Made by a program: the position numbers and the translations under genes
Shown here: positions 36,166-44,540 of the stretch, one piece after another
Position numbering within the stretch: the first letter of the stretch is position 1
Layout: each line of letters starts with the position of its first letter
Assembly (NCBI RefSeq): GCF_030433435.1
Contig: NZ_JANRHH010000045.1
Location: forward strand, 1-44,762
Length of the DNA: 44,762 nt
Reading direction: 5' to 3'
From: Polycladomyces subterraneus
Lineage (GTDB): Bacteria; Bacillota; Bacilli; Thermoactinomycetales; JIR-001
The notes under the pieces: generated by a model
The model's database searches: none
What the model saw: the letters and a program-made list of their open reading frames with translations, nothing else
Told to the model about the DNA's origin: nothing

Positions 36166-36600
36166 GTGACCAGCCGCTCAGCGCCTGACTTCTGCCTGCC
36201 CACCATTGATGGAGAGAAAACGGTTTGTTTGCGACAATTTCGTGGTCATGCCGTCTGGCTGTCGTTTTGGGTGACGTGGTGCGGAGCATGCCAACAGGAC
36301 CTCCCGCAAAAAGAGGTACTGTACCGCTTCGTCCGACATCCCCGGTTTACGTTTTTGTCCATCAACGTTACCGGACGGGAATCTCGCCCGGAGTCCGTCC
36401 CGGCCTTCCTACGGGAGCATGGGTATACCTTTCCCGTGCTGAAGGATGACGGCCGACGGGTATATGATGCGTTCGGCATCACCTCTGTCCCTGCCACGGT
36501 GTTGATTGCGCCTGACGGTACCATCGCTGGCGTTTATGACGAAACCGTGCCGATGGTGGAGATCATGCGGGAGCTGGAGCGGATTTTACCGAAGGAGTGA
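36166..36600 (+). CDS. TlpA/ResA-like thioredoxin-fold protein
   Basis: A 144-residue thiol-disulfide protein. It starts SAPDFCLPTIDGEKTVCLRQ and has the active site FWVTWCGACQQDLPQKE (WCxxC) and the cis-Pro loop GITSVPATVLIAPDGTIAGV. It has no signal peptide, so it is probably cytoplasmic, unlike ResA. Two extra Cys precede the active site. GTG 36166 follows GAGGAGGGG. It is probably co-transcribed with the EamA gene upstream. Confidence 0.88.
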   Translation: MTSRSAPDFCLPTIDGEKTVCLRQFRGHAVWLSFWVTWCGACQQDLPQKEVLYRFVRHPRFTFLSINVTGRESRPESVPAFLREHGYTFPVLKDDGRRVYDAFGITSVPATVLIAPDGTIAGVYDETVPMVEIMRELERILPKE

Positions 36601-36681
36601 AGGGTAGGGGGAAGGCAGCATCTTGACGTCGGAATCAAAGAAAGCGTGGCATTTCCGGCGAGCAAACTTTGAGCGAAGCAA

Positions 36682-36713
36682 AAACCGGTCCGCTTTTATA
36701 AGCGGACCGGTTT
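36682..36713. terminator. bidirectional terminator
   Basis: AAACCGGTCCGCTT TTAT AAGCGGACCGGTTT with flanking A and T-rich bases. It serves the EamA/TlpA unit and the convergent thiD unit. Confidence 0.85.
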
Positions 36714-36721
36714 CCTTCCAA

Positions 36722-37549
36722 TCATGGTTGCACCGATTGTTCCTTGTACCAGCGATATGCCGCGTGCAGGGTGGGGCCGACGTATTGGTTGAGCGGGAAA
36801 CCGTGGCGGATCGCTTCGGTGATAAACACCTTAGCTGTGCGGACCGCTTCCGAAACGGACGCACCTTTGGCCAGCTCAGCGGTGATGGCCGCCGAATATG
36901 TGCATCCGGCTCCGTGGGTGTACGTGGTGTCGATGCGCTCGCCTTCCAGGATGTCGAACGTTTCTCCGTCGTAAAAAACATCGACAGCCTTTTCATGTTC
37001 CAACTTGCCGCCACCTTTGACGAGCACGTATTTTGCTCCCAACTCGTGGATTTTCTTGGCGGCTGCTTTCATGTCCTCCACCGTGCGGATCGGGCCGTGT
37101 CCGCTCAACTGCCACGCTTCAAACAGGTTGGGCGTCACGACGGTCGCCCGGGGCACCAACACATCGCGCAAGGCGACGGCCGTCTCCGGATGAAGAACCT
37201 CGTCCGTTCCTTTGCATACCATGACGGGGTCGATCACCACATTTTTCAATTGATAACGGTCAATCGTCTCCGCCGCCAGCTCGATGATCTCCACGGAGCC
37301 CAGCATCCCGGTTTTCATCGCGTCGACACCGATCCCTTCGACGATCGTCTTCATCTGCGCTTTCAACGTTTCTAAGGCAACAGGAAACACTTGATGTGCC
37401 CATCCATTGTCCGGGTCCATCGCCACAATTGTCGTCAACGCGGTCATACCATAGACGCCACGCTCCTGAAACGTTTTCAAATCAGCCTGAATACCCGCTC
37501 CTCCACTGCTGTCCGATCCTGCGATGGTAAGTACTTTACGAATGCTCAT
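36722..37549 (-). CDS. thiD: hydroxymethylpyrimidine/phosphomethylpyrimidine kinase
   Basis: A 275-residue ribokinase-fold kinase that phosphorylates HMP and HMP-P for thiamine synthesis. Marks: VLTIAGSDSSGGAGIQADLK, YGMTALTTIVA, MLGSVEIIE, VIDPVMVCKGTDEV and the anion-hole/catalytic HGAGCTYSAAITAELAKG. It may alternatively act on pyridoxal as in some ThiD paralogs. The ATG (37549-37547) overlaps the stop of the P-type ATPase gene as ATGA; no TPP riboswitch or other thi genes are nearby. In-frame codons up to 37654 are rejected. Confidence 0.93.
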   Translation of the reverse strand: MSIRKVLTIAGSDSSGGAGIQADLKTFQERGVYGMTALTTIVAMDPDNGWAHQVFPVALETLKAQMKTIVEGIGVDAMKTGMLGSVEIIELAAETIDRYQLKNVVIDPVMVCKGTDEVLHPETAVALRDVLVPRATVVTPNLFEAWQLSGHGPIRTVEDMKAAAKKIHELGAKYVLVKGGGKLEHEKAVDVFYDGETFDILEGERIDTTYTHGAGCTYSAAITAELAKGASVSEAVRTAKVFITEAIRHGFPLNQYVGPTLHAAYRWYKEQSVQP

Positions 37550-39699
37550 ACGTTGTCCCTCCTCATTTCCAAATCCGGTTTTTCCTTCAATAAACGCATG
37601 CCATTCAACAACACCAAGATCGTTGCACCCATATCTGCTCCAATTGCCAGCCACAAGGTTAACAACCCCGGTATCGCCAGCAAAAAGGCCAACACTTTGA
37701 TCCCGACAGCAAACGCGATATTTTGCCGGATGACGCGAAGAGCCGCCCGGCTCAGCCGAACCGTAAACGGCAATTTGCTCAAATCATCGGCCATCAGGAC
37801 GATGTCCGCCGTTTCCAGAGCCACGTCGGTCCCTGCCCCGCCCATCGCGATTCCCACATCGGCGGTTGCCAGTGCCGGAGCATCATTGATTCCGTCGCCC
37901 ACCATACCGATCGGGCCACCCGCCTCAGTATATTGGCGGACTTGACGCACTTTATCTTCCGGCAGCAACTCTGCACACGTTTCGTCTATATCAGCCCGAC
38001 GGGCTACGGATCGCGCCGCCGCCGCATGATCTCCGGTCAACAGCACCGTACGGTGTATACCGAGCTGTTTCAGCGCATGAATCACCTGAACGGCATTATC
38101 CCGCAATTCGTCTGTAAGGGCGATGATCGCCAACGACTCTTGATCCCTTCCCAAAACAACGACCGTTTTCCCTTCTTCCTGCAAGCGGTTGATCGTCCCC
38201 CGCCAGGGACCCAAATCAAATCCTTCTTCTTCCATCCAACGCGTACTGCCGATCCAATAGGGGGTCCCGGCGATGTAGGCCTTCGCCCCTCGGCCGGGTA
38301 CGGATTGAAAGTGATCCACATGCGCCACCGGAACCCGTTTTTCCTTCGCCTTCCGAACGATGGCCAGCGCCAGCGGATGTTCGGAAAGCCGCTCAATCCC
38401 CGCCGCCAGAACCAACACCTGTGCTTCACTCTGATCCTGCAGGGGGATGATGTCCGTCACCACGGGTTCACCGCGGGTCAGCGTACCGGTTTTATCGAAG
38501 GCGATTGTTTGGAGTCTGCCCGCCTTTTCCAGGTACAGACCCCCTTTAATCAGCACACCGTATCGAGCCGCATGGCCGACAGCCGTCACGACGACAACTG
38601 GCGTCGAGACGACGAGGGCACAAGGACAAGCCACGATCAGCAGCGCCAACGCTTCATACAGCCAGGGCTTCCACGCCGCTCCCAATGCTAACGGCGGGAT
38701 GACGGCGATAGCGAAAGCCAATGCCAACACAATGGGCGTATAGACACGGGCAAACCGGTCGACAAACGCCTGTGCAGGTGCACGCTGCTCCTCGGCTTCC
38801 CCCACCAAGGCCACGATCTTGGCAATGGTGGTCTCATCCGCCCGTCGTGTCACCCGCACCTCGATCGCCCCGGAATGATTGAGCGATCCTGCGAACACCA
38901 TATCTCCCTGCGACTTCTCCACCGGAAGGGACTCCCCGGTGATCGCCGCCTGATTGACGGCTGTGCTCCCTTTGACCACTTCGCCGTCGGCGGCGATTTT
39001 CTCTCCGGGACGGACGATCAACACGTCTCCCACCTTCAACTCTTCTACGGGAACGGATTGTTCCTCCCCTTCGCGACGTACCGTCGCTGTTTTCGGCGCC
39101 CAATCCATCAATGATCTGATCGAGGCGCGTGCGGATTCCATCACGGTTCGCTCCAACCAACCGCTGACACCGAACAAAAAGGCCACTACCGCCGCTTCCT
39201 CCCAATAGCTGATGGCCCATGCTCCCGCCACCGCTATGGTCATCAACGCGTTCATATTGAAATCCAAACGTAACAATCCCACTATACCGCGGCGGAAATG
39301 GTTCCATCCTCCCAATAAAGTGGCTGCCGCAAACAAACCGATAGAAACCGTCGAAGGAAGCACCAGCCACTCAGCCAGTTCGGCAAGTAAAACAAGCACC
39401 AAAGCGGTGGCGCTTGTGAGAAACAACGGATCGTTCAAACGGAACCGCCCCGATCCAATGTGCTCTTCCTGCCTAGCTACACGGATGTCGTCAAAGGCTC
39501 CAAGCTGCTCCACTTCCTCGATGCTCAGCTTGCGCCCCGTCACCACCAGCCGGGAAGTGGCCAGATGGACGCGGGCATCGATCACTCCCTCCGCTTGACG
39601 CACTTTTTCTTCGAACTTGGCCGCGCAATCGGCGCAAGTCAATCCCGCCAACGGGTAGACATGCTGTTCGCGATGCTTCGCCTGTCCCCTGAGCGTCAC
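37546..39699 (-). CDS. P1B-type heavy-metal ATPase (Zn/Cd/Pb exporter type)
   Basis: A 717-residue pump. The N-terminal metal domain has GLTCADCAAKFE (CxxC). The membrane metal site is LIVACPCALVVSTP (CPC), the phosphorylation site FDKTGTLTRGEPV, and the ATP domain SEHPLALAIVRKA with MVGDGINDAPALATADVGIA. The last helices read IKVLAFLLAIPGLLTLWLAI then GADMGATILVLLNGMRLL, with the Lys and Asp of the Zn/Cd (P1B-2) subgroup rather than Cu pumps. GTG 39699 follows AAGGAGG. It is coupled to thiD, an unusual partner with no evident metabolic link. Confidence 0.94.
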   Translation of the reverse strand: MTLRGQAKHREQHVYPLAGLTCADCAAKFEEKVRQAEGVIDARVHLATSRLVVTGRKLSIEEVEQLGAFDDIRVARQEEHIGSGRFRLNDPLFLTSATALVLVLLAELAEWLVLPSTVSIGLFAAATLLGGWNHFRRGIVGLLRLDFNMNALMTIAVAGAWAISYWEEAAVVAFLFGVSGWLERTVMESARASIRSLMDWAPKTATVRREGEEQSVPVEELKVGDVLIVRPGEKIAADGEVVKGSTAVNQAAITGESLPVEKSQGDMVFAGSLNHSGAIEVRVTRRADETTIAKIVALVGEAEEQRAPAQAFVDRFARVYTPIVLALAFAIAVIPPLALGAAWKPWLYEALALLIVACPCALVVSTPVVVVTAVGHAARYGVLIKGGLYLEKAGRLQTIAFDKTGTLTRGEPVVTDIIPLQDQSEAQVLVLAAGIERLSEHPLALAIVRKAKEKRVPVAHVDHFQSVPGRGAKAYIAGTPYWIGSTRWMEEEGFDLGPWRGTINRLQEEGKTVVVLGRDQESLAIIALTDELRDNAVQVIHALKQLGIHRTVLLTGDHAAAARSVARRADIDETCAELLPEDKVRQVRQYTEAGGPIGMVGDGINDAPALATADVGIAMGGAGTDVALETADIVLMADDLSKLPFTVRLSRAALRVIRQNIAFAVGIKVLAFLLAIPGLLTLWLAIGADMGATILVLLNGMRLLKEKPDLEMRRDNV

Positions 39700-39842
39700 C
39701 CGTTATCCTCCTTCGAAATCACACATGGATGATTCCCGCTTATCCACATTGTATTGCGAAAAAGCGGAGAATGAAAGCGGTGGGACATTCTCCCCCAATC
39801 CCGCCCATACACATAGACCAGAAAGCGAAAGGAGCGAACACA

Positions 39843-40625
39843 ATGAACTGGTTGGAAGCGATGATGCTGGGTATCATCCAGGGACTGACCGAATTTTTGC
39901 CAGTAAGCAGCACTGGACATCTCTATCTCGGCCGCCATTTGTTCGGGTTGGATTCGGCCGGTTTGTTCCTGGACACGATGCTCCACCTCGGTACGCTCGC
40001 AGCAGTGATCACCGTTTATGGAGACGAACTCGCCGCCATCTGCCGCAATCCGCTGGGAAAAACGGGACGACTGCTGATCGTCGGCACGATTCCCGCGGTA
40101 GTGGTGGGCATCACCTGGGAAGACACGTTGGAGGCGATCTCGCAAACGGGTGTCACCATCGGATGGGAGTTTCTTATCACCGGCGCAGTATTATACTGGG
40201 CTGGCCGGATAAAAGCAGGTGGTCACAAAGGGATCAATGACCTCACCTACACCGATGCACTATGGATCGGATTGGCCCAAAGTGCGGCCATTCTCCCCGC
40301 TGTCTCCCGCTCGGGGATGACCATCGCCGCAGCGTTGTGGCGCAACGTGGAAACATCCGCCGCGGCCTCCTATTCGTTTTTGCTCTCCATTCCGGCCATC
40401 GGTGGCGGAGTCCTGTTGCAAGGCGCCAAACTGTTGGACGTGCGGGCAGAGCATATCTCCCTGTCCTCCCTATTGATCGGAACGGCCATGGCCGGGATCT
40501 GCGGTTACGCGGCCGTTCGCTGGATGGTCCGCATTCTGAGCCGTGGATCACTCAAAGGGTTTGCCTGGTACGTGTGGGGGTTGGGAGTGCTTATTCTGCT
40601 AATGCAGTGGTCGGGACTTTTTTAA
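39843..40625 (+). CDS. uppP: undecaprenyl-diphosphatase
   Basis: A 260-residue membrane protein of the BacA/UppP family that recycles undecaprenyl pyrophosphate for cell wall synthesis and confers bacitracin tolerance. Marks: IIQGLTEFLPVSSTGHLYLG (E-rich and PVSSTGH motifs) and LPAVSRSGMTIAAALWRN (PGxSRSG-like). Eight hydrophobic segments. ATG 39843 follows GAAAGGAGCG; the frame is open back to 39729 without support. It is divergent from the ATPase. Confidence 0.93.
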   Translation: MNWLEAMMLGIIQGLTEFLPVSSTGHLYLGRHLFGLDSAGLFLDTMLHLGTLAAVITVYGDELAAICRNPLGKTGRLLIVGTIPAVVVGITWEDTLEAISQTGVTIGWEFLITGAVLYWAGRIKAGGHKGINDLTYTDALWIGLAQSAAILPAVSRSGMTIAAALWRNVETSAAASYSFLLSIPAIGGGVLLQGAKLLDVRAEHISLSSLLIGTAMAGICGYAAVRWMVRILSRGSLKGFAWYVWGLGVLILLMQWSGLF

Positions 40626-41022
40626 CCCCAAAGTAATCCGGGCTGTACACGACTTCCAGCTTCAATCGGAACGGGTCTTCGAAAAAGACGGCATAGTAAC
40701 GGATCGTATCGTGAAACTGCCCCGGGCTGTCATAGAGGATGGGGATATTTCTTTCCCGCAAAAACTGGGCGGTCCGATCCACATCTTCGGCCGAGGCGAT
40801 ATGGTTTAGTCCCGGACGCTTGCGGTGGAACGGCGGATCGGCATACCGCTGTTCACACTGCACCAAACACAGTTTCATCCGCCCGTTATTGTACAGCACC
40901 CAATCGGGATGGTCCGCTTCTTTTTCAAATCCGAGAAAATGCATCAGCGGATCGTAGAACGCCACAGCGTGAGACAGGTCCACCACATTGTAATCGAGAT
41001 GGGAAAAGGAGACACGAACCAC
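40591..41022 (-). CDS. VOC-family protein (intact copy of duplicated pair)
   Basis: A 143-residue single-domain VOC protein: SHLDYNVVDLSHAVAFYDPL, HFLGFEKEADHPDWVLY, NHIASAEDVDRTAQFLRERN and YYAVFFEDPFRLKLEVVY, with His and Glu ligands in place. The enzyme activity is unknown. The frame runs on upstream to 41121, but that part is a frameshifted remnant of a metallo-hydrolase gene. GTG 41022 or 41013 is the likely start; the ribosome site (AGGATCC) is weak, so expression may have changed after rearrangement. The 3' end overlaps uppP by 35 bp, convergent. Confidence 0.75.
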   Translation of the reverse strand: MVRVSFSHLDYNVVDLSHAVAFYDPLMHFLGFEKEADHPDWVLYNNGRMKLCLVQCEQRYADPPFHRKRPGLNHIASAEDVDRTAQFLRERNIPILYDSPGQFHDTIRYYAVFFEDPFRLKLEVVYSPDYFGVKKVPTTALAE

Positions 41023-41056
41023 GGATCCTACACACCCGCCTTCGGGAGATGATGCG

Positions 41057-41201
41057 TCAAAGTCGTTTGAACGGCCCCCGCTTCTCCTCCAAATGGAGCG
41101 AATCAAGTGAATCGCCCCCATCTCTCCCGACGAAAATCATTCCAACAGGGTGGAGCCCTGTAACAGTTTCCGGGCGATGAGGCGTGCCGGCATTCCTTTT
41201 A
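41057..41201 (-). pseudogene. metallo-hydrolase C-terminal fragment (duplicate)
   Basis: It duplicates the last 48 codons of the intact gene at 42492-43328: KGMPARLIARKLLQGSTLLE is identical in both. One Trp codon has become TGA, and one base is lost near the end, shifting the frame into the VOC gene. Confidence 0.85.
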
Positions 41202-41203
41202 AA

Positions 41204-41275
41204 AGGCAATATGGTTCAGTCCCGGACATTTGCGGTGGAACGGCGGATCGGCAAACCGCTACCCACAGTGTATAC
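41204..41275 (-). pseudogene. VOC gene middle fragment (second copy)
   Basis: Matches 40797-40862 inside the intact VOC gene (shared GGTTCAGTCCCGGAC-like and TTGCGGTGGAACGGCGGATC blocks). The C-terminal part of this copy is missing, and its N-terminal part lies 1 kb away at 42315-42456. Confidence 0.8.
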
Positions 41276-41356
41276 TATAGCGAGCTGGGAAAACGGAGTG
41301 GCAGTGCAAGGGATTCAGGATCAGTGAATTTTGAAATGACTTCTAAAAATGATTGA

Positions 41357-42292
41357 TCATACAGATCTCTGATCCGTGAGCCGTTTACCCCCTGATGCCG
41401 CCCGGTCTGCCTGTTCCCGCAGATACCAAGCAATGCCGCCAATGGTCAGCGCGCAGCCCAGGATCTGAACCGTCGTTACCGGCTCGCCCAGGAGCCAGAG
41501 AGCCAGCAAAATCGCTCCCACCGGCTCGCCCAGGATCGCCGTCTGGATCGTGACCGCACCGACAAACTTCAGCAACCAGTTAAAGAGTACATGCCCGAAC
41601 ACCGTAGGCGCCAGCGACAGAAGCAGGAAAATCCCCCACTCCCGGGAGGGCCAGTCAAACAGTGGAACCCCATCCGCCAGATTCATCGCCATCAGGAGAA
41701 GAGAGGCAACGCCGAACACGGAAAAGCTGTAAACCGTGGAGGACAGCTTGTTTCTGAGCTGCTCACCGATCAGCATATGGATGGCGACCGACAATGCACC
41801 AAACGCAGACAAGAGATCGCCAATCCAAGCCGTCCTGCCCACCTGCAGGTCGGCTCCGGCTACCATCACAGAGCCCGCCAGAGCCAGCCCCATGCCACTG
41901 AGCGCGACGCGGCCGAACCGCTGACGAAAAGCCAGAAATGCCCCCATAGCGGTGAACAAGGGCGCGGTGTTGAGGAGCACCATCGAACTGGCCACACTGG
42001 TATAGTGGAATGAGGAGATCCACCCCCAGAAGTGTAGCCCGAGAAACACCCCGGACAAGATAAGCCATCCCCACTCCTGCCGGCTGAGCGTGGTCCATTC
42101 GCCGCGGCGCTTCCACACCCACGGAAGCATCAGCACCATGGTGATCAGCAGCCGGTTCATGCCCAGCACTCCTGCCGGCGCGTCAGACCATTTGATGAAA
42201 ATAGCGGAAAACGACACCGCCACCACGCCGACAGCCAAAAGCAGCACCCTTATCGGCGCCGGCAACGCTTTCGATTCCATGCTTTCGTCCAC
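41357..42292 (-). CDS. EamA/DMT-family transporter (inserted)
   Basis: A 311-residue membrane protein with ten hydrophobic segments: VLLLAVGVVAVSFSAIFIKW, VLGMNRLLITMVLMLPWVW, SSFHYTSVASSMVLLNTAPL and AVTIQTAILGEPVGAILLAL then GEPVTTVQILGCALTIGG. The two GEP motifs mark the ends of the EamA halves. GTG 42292 follows GGGAGAG. The gene plus flanks (about 41276-42314) splits a duplicated VOC gene in two, so it is a later arrival or was captured during rearrangement. The substrate is unknown. Confidence 0.88.
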   Translation of the reverse strand: MDESMESKALPAPIRVLLLAVGVVAVSFSAIFIKWSDAPAGVLGMNRLLITMVLMLPWVWKRRGEWTTLSRQEWGWLILSGVFLGLHFWGWISSFHYTSVASSMVLLNTAPLFTAMGAFLAFRQRFGRVALSGMGLALAGSVMVAGADLQVGRTAWIGDLLSAFGALSVAIHMLIGEQLRNKLSSTVYSFSVFGVASLLLMAMNLADGVPLFDWPSREWGIFLLLSLAPTVFGHVLFNWLLKFVGAVTIQTAILGEPVGAILLALWLLGEPVTTVQILGCALTIGGIAWYLREQADRAASGGKRLTDQRSV

Positions 42293-42314
42293 GACTCTCT
42301 CCCTTTCCTACATA

Positions 42315-42456
42315 CGCCCGTTGTTGTACATCACCCTATCGAGATGGTCCGCTTCTTTTAAAAATCCGAGAAAATACATCAGCGGATTGTAGAATGCCAC
42401 GGCACGGGACAGGCCCGCCACATTGAAATCGTGATGGGTAACGGAAACACGGCCCA
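42315..42456 (-). pseudogene. VOC gene N-terminal fragment (second copy)
   Basis: The minus strand reads HHDFNVAGLSRAVAFYNPLM then YFLGFLKEADHLDRVMYNNG, matching the first 45 residues of the intact VOC protein (SHLDYNVVDLSHAVAFYDPL). It stops at the boundary with the EamA segment. Confidence 0.85.
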
Positions 42457-42491
42457 AGGATCATATATACCCGCCTTCGGGAGATAATGCG

Positions 42492-43328
42492 TCAAAGTCG
42501 TTTGACCGGCTCCCTCTTCTCCTTCAAAATGGAGCGAATCAAGTGAATCGCCCCCATCTCGCCCAATGAAAACCATTCCAACAGTGTGGAGCCCTGTAAC
42601 AGTTTCCGGGCAATGAGGCGTGCCGGCATTCCTTTTTGTGCGAGATGGTGGGTTTCCTCCACCAACTCCAACAAAAAGCGACGTTTCGCCTCCAACGATT
42701 TGCGCCCCTCCTTCACTACACCGGCATGGGCGCAAAACACTGTCTCAAACGGATATGCCAAAACGCGCTCAATCGAGGCGATCATGTCTGCCACTGATTC
42801 TCCGCGCATACCGTAATGTAATCGGGTCCCCAAAAACAAATCACCCGAAAACAACCATCCTCGCTCTTCTTCCAAATACGCGATATGGTCTTGGCTATGG
42901 CCAGGTGTCGGAATGACGCGAAACCGATAACGTTCCGTCTGCAACACTTCTTCTGCGACGGTTCCCGAAACCGGCTCCATCTGCCCCCACACCCATTTCC
43001 GATAGACGGGAATGCTCGGAGGCTGCTTCAGGATCCGGGCCGTTTCCTCGCTCATCATCACCGGAATACCATAGGTACGGGCCAACCATCCCGCATTTCC
43101 GGAATGATCTTCGTGAAAATGGGTCAGCGCCACGACTGAAGGAGGTTGCTCCGCTGCTAACGCCGCCACATGGTCTCGTGCCCTCGGCGGGCCGGTATCG
43201 ATCCACAGCCGGTCGACGCAATACCAATAAAAGCGAAGCGTATGCCCCATATACGAAAACGTACCTTTGACTGTCTGGACGTGATCATGATGTTGAATGG
43301 ATAATTGCAACTTTGTCACCTTGGTCAC
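42492..43328 (-). CDS. metallo-beta-lactamase-fold hydrolase
   Basis: A 278-residue MBL-fold enzyme with the zinc motif VALTHFHEDHSGNAGWLA (HxHxDH), later His in VIPTPGHSQDHIAYL, Asp in WLFSGDLFLGTRLHYG and His in VFCAHAGVVKEG. The C-terminal helical part ends LIRSILKEKREPVKRL. The substrate is unknown; hydroxyacylglutathione hydrolase-like or general thioester/lactone hydrolases share these motifs. GTG 43328 and GTG 43319 are both possible starts. Ancestrally it was followed by a VOC gene as a two-gene unit. Confidence 0.88.
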   Translation of the reverse strand: MTKVTKLQLSIQHHDHVQTVKGTFSYMGHTLRFYWYCVDRLWIDTGPPRARDHVAALAAEQPPSVVALTHFHEDHSGNAGWLARTYGIPVMMSEETARILKQPPSIPVYRKWVWGQMEPVSGTVAEEVLQTERYRFRVIPTPGHSQDHIAYLEEERGWLFSGDLFLGTRLHYGMRGESVADMIASIERVLAYPFETVFCAHAGVVKEGRKSLEAKRRFLLELVEETHHLAQKGMPARLIARKLLQGSTLLEWFSLGEMGAIHLIRSILKEKREPVKRL

Positions 43329-43478
43329 CCGTGATTCTTCAGGTTGTTTTCTATCTTAGCACAAAACACGCTGACAATATCAGTTTTTTCTCCTTTTCAG
43401 GCAAATTGTGAAGGATACACCCAACCGAAGTGGAACATAGAGCAATTGCTAGATTTCCAAAATGATGGAGGGTTCCAT

Positions 43479-43673
43479 ATGAACGCCATCGGGTCCTTGA
43501 TGATCTTGATCGGGGTAATCGCCTTGTATGCAGCCAAAACCGCCATGGGAAACCGCGACAACCGCTATATAGATGCCCAAATCGAACACATGAAAACTCA
43601 GAAGGCGAAGCGCCAGGATGCCAAGCGGTCACTCAGCGGTCACTCTATTATTTCGTTGGGGGATTGTTGTTAA
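43479..43673 (+). CDS. small single-pass membrane protein, unknown
   Basis: A 64-residue ORF with one hydrophobic helix at residues 3-20 (AIGSLMILIGVIALYAAKTA), then a basic, Lys/Arg/Gln-rich cytoplasmic-looking tail (IEHMKTQKAKRQDAKRS) and a C-terminal DCC. GGAGGG lies 6 bases before ATG 43479; the frame is open back to 43344 without support. No family recognised. Confidence 0.6.
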   Translation: MNAIGSLMILIGVIALYAAKTAMGNRDNRYIDAQIEHMKTQKAKRQDAKRSLSGHSIISLGDCC

Positions 43674-43739
43674 TCTCAGGTGATATAATCGTTCAGTTTT
43701 TGTAACCTTTTTCTCAAATAGAATAAGGAGTGTTCTCCA

Positions 43740-44525
43740 ATGATAAATAGAGAAAGACTTGGACAAGGTTACACAGCAGACATATATCCATGGGAAGAAA
43801 ATCGAATTATCAAGTTGTTTCACATGGGGATCTCCGTTTCTTCTATCAACCGGGAGTTCTCTGTAAGCAGAGTAGTGGAAAAACTGAGACTAAACGTTCC
43901 AAAAGTGTTTGAAAGAAGGCAATACCGAGGAAGGGAAGGGATTATCTACGAGCGGATCGATGGACCTACCTTGACACAAGCAATCTCCCAAGAACCCGAA
44001 AATACCAAAAAGTTCTCACACAATCTGGCCGCTTTACATGATGCGATACATCGAAAAAATGGTCTGGGATTACCAGCACAAAAGGATATACTAAGTAGGC
44101 GCGTACATCATACGGACTTACTTTCTGCAAACACAAAAAAGTTTATTCTTCGTCATCTTGAGCTTCTACCCGAAGGAAGCCAAGTTTGCCACGGAGATTT
44201 TCATACCTATAACATCATCATCTCCTCTCAAGGCACAGCCATCATTGATTGGATGGACGGAACCTGCGGCCATCCGTTGGCAGATGTTGCAAGAACAGTG
44301 TTGATTTATCGATTTGCTTCGATTTCTGATCGTGTCGTTGAAAGCTTACGAGATCGCATCATTCAAGAATATCTTAATGCTTACATCCGATTGTCAAACT
44401 GCTCTCTGCAACAAATCAACACTTGGGAACTTCCTGTTGACGCAGCAAGATTGACAGAAAGTGTTCCAACAGAAGAAAAGAAGAGGTTACTGTTTCGAAT
44501 CGAACAGCTAATCAGCCATCAATGA
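43740..44525 (+). CDS. aminoglycoside phosphotransferase-like kinase
   Basis: A 261-residue APH/choline-kinase-fold protein. It shows a nucleotide region LGQGYTADIYPWEENRIIKL, the catalytic HGDFHTYNIIISSQ (Brenner motif HxDxxxxN) and the metal-binding AIIDWMDGTCGHPLADVART. Family members phosphorylate antibiotics, sugars or other small molecules; the substrate cannot be told. TAAGGAGTG precedes ATG 43740. The gene is AT-rich next to its neighbours and ends 15 bp from an IS end, both consistent with acquisition. Confidence 0.85.
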   Translation: MINRERLGQGYTADIYPWEENRIIKLFHMGISVSSINREFSVSRVVEKLRLNVPKVFERRQYRGREGIIYERIDGPTLTQAISQEPENTKKFSHNLAALHDAIHRKNGLGLPAQKDILSRRVHHTDLLSANTKKFILRHLELLPEGSQVCHGDFHTYNIIISSQGTAIIDWMDGTCGHPLADVARTVLIYRFASISDRVVESLRDRIIQEYLNAYIRLSNCSLQQINTWELPVDAARLTESVPTEEKKRLLFRIEQLISHQ

Positions 44526-44540
44526 GCTAGATTTCGTTTC

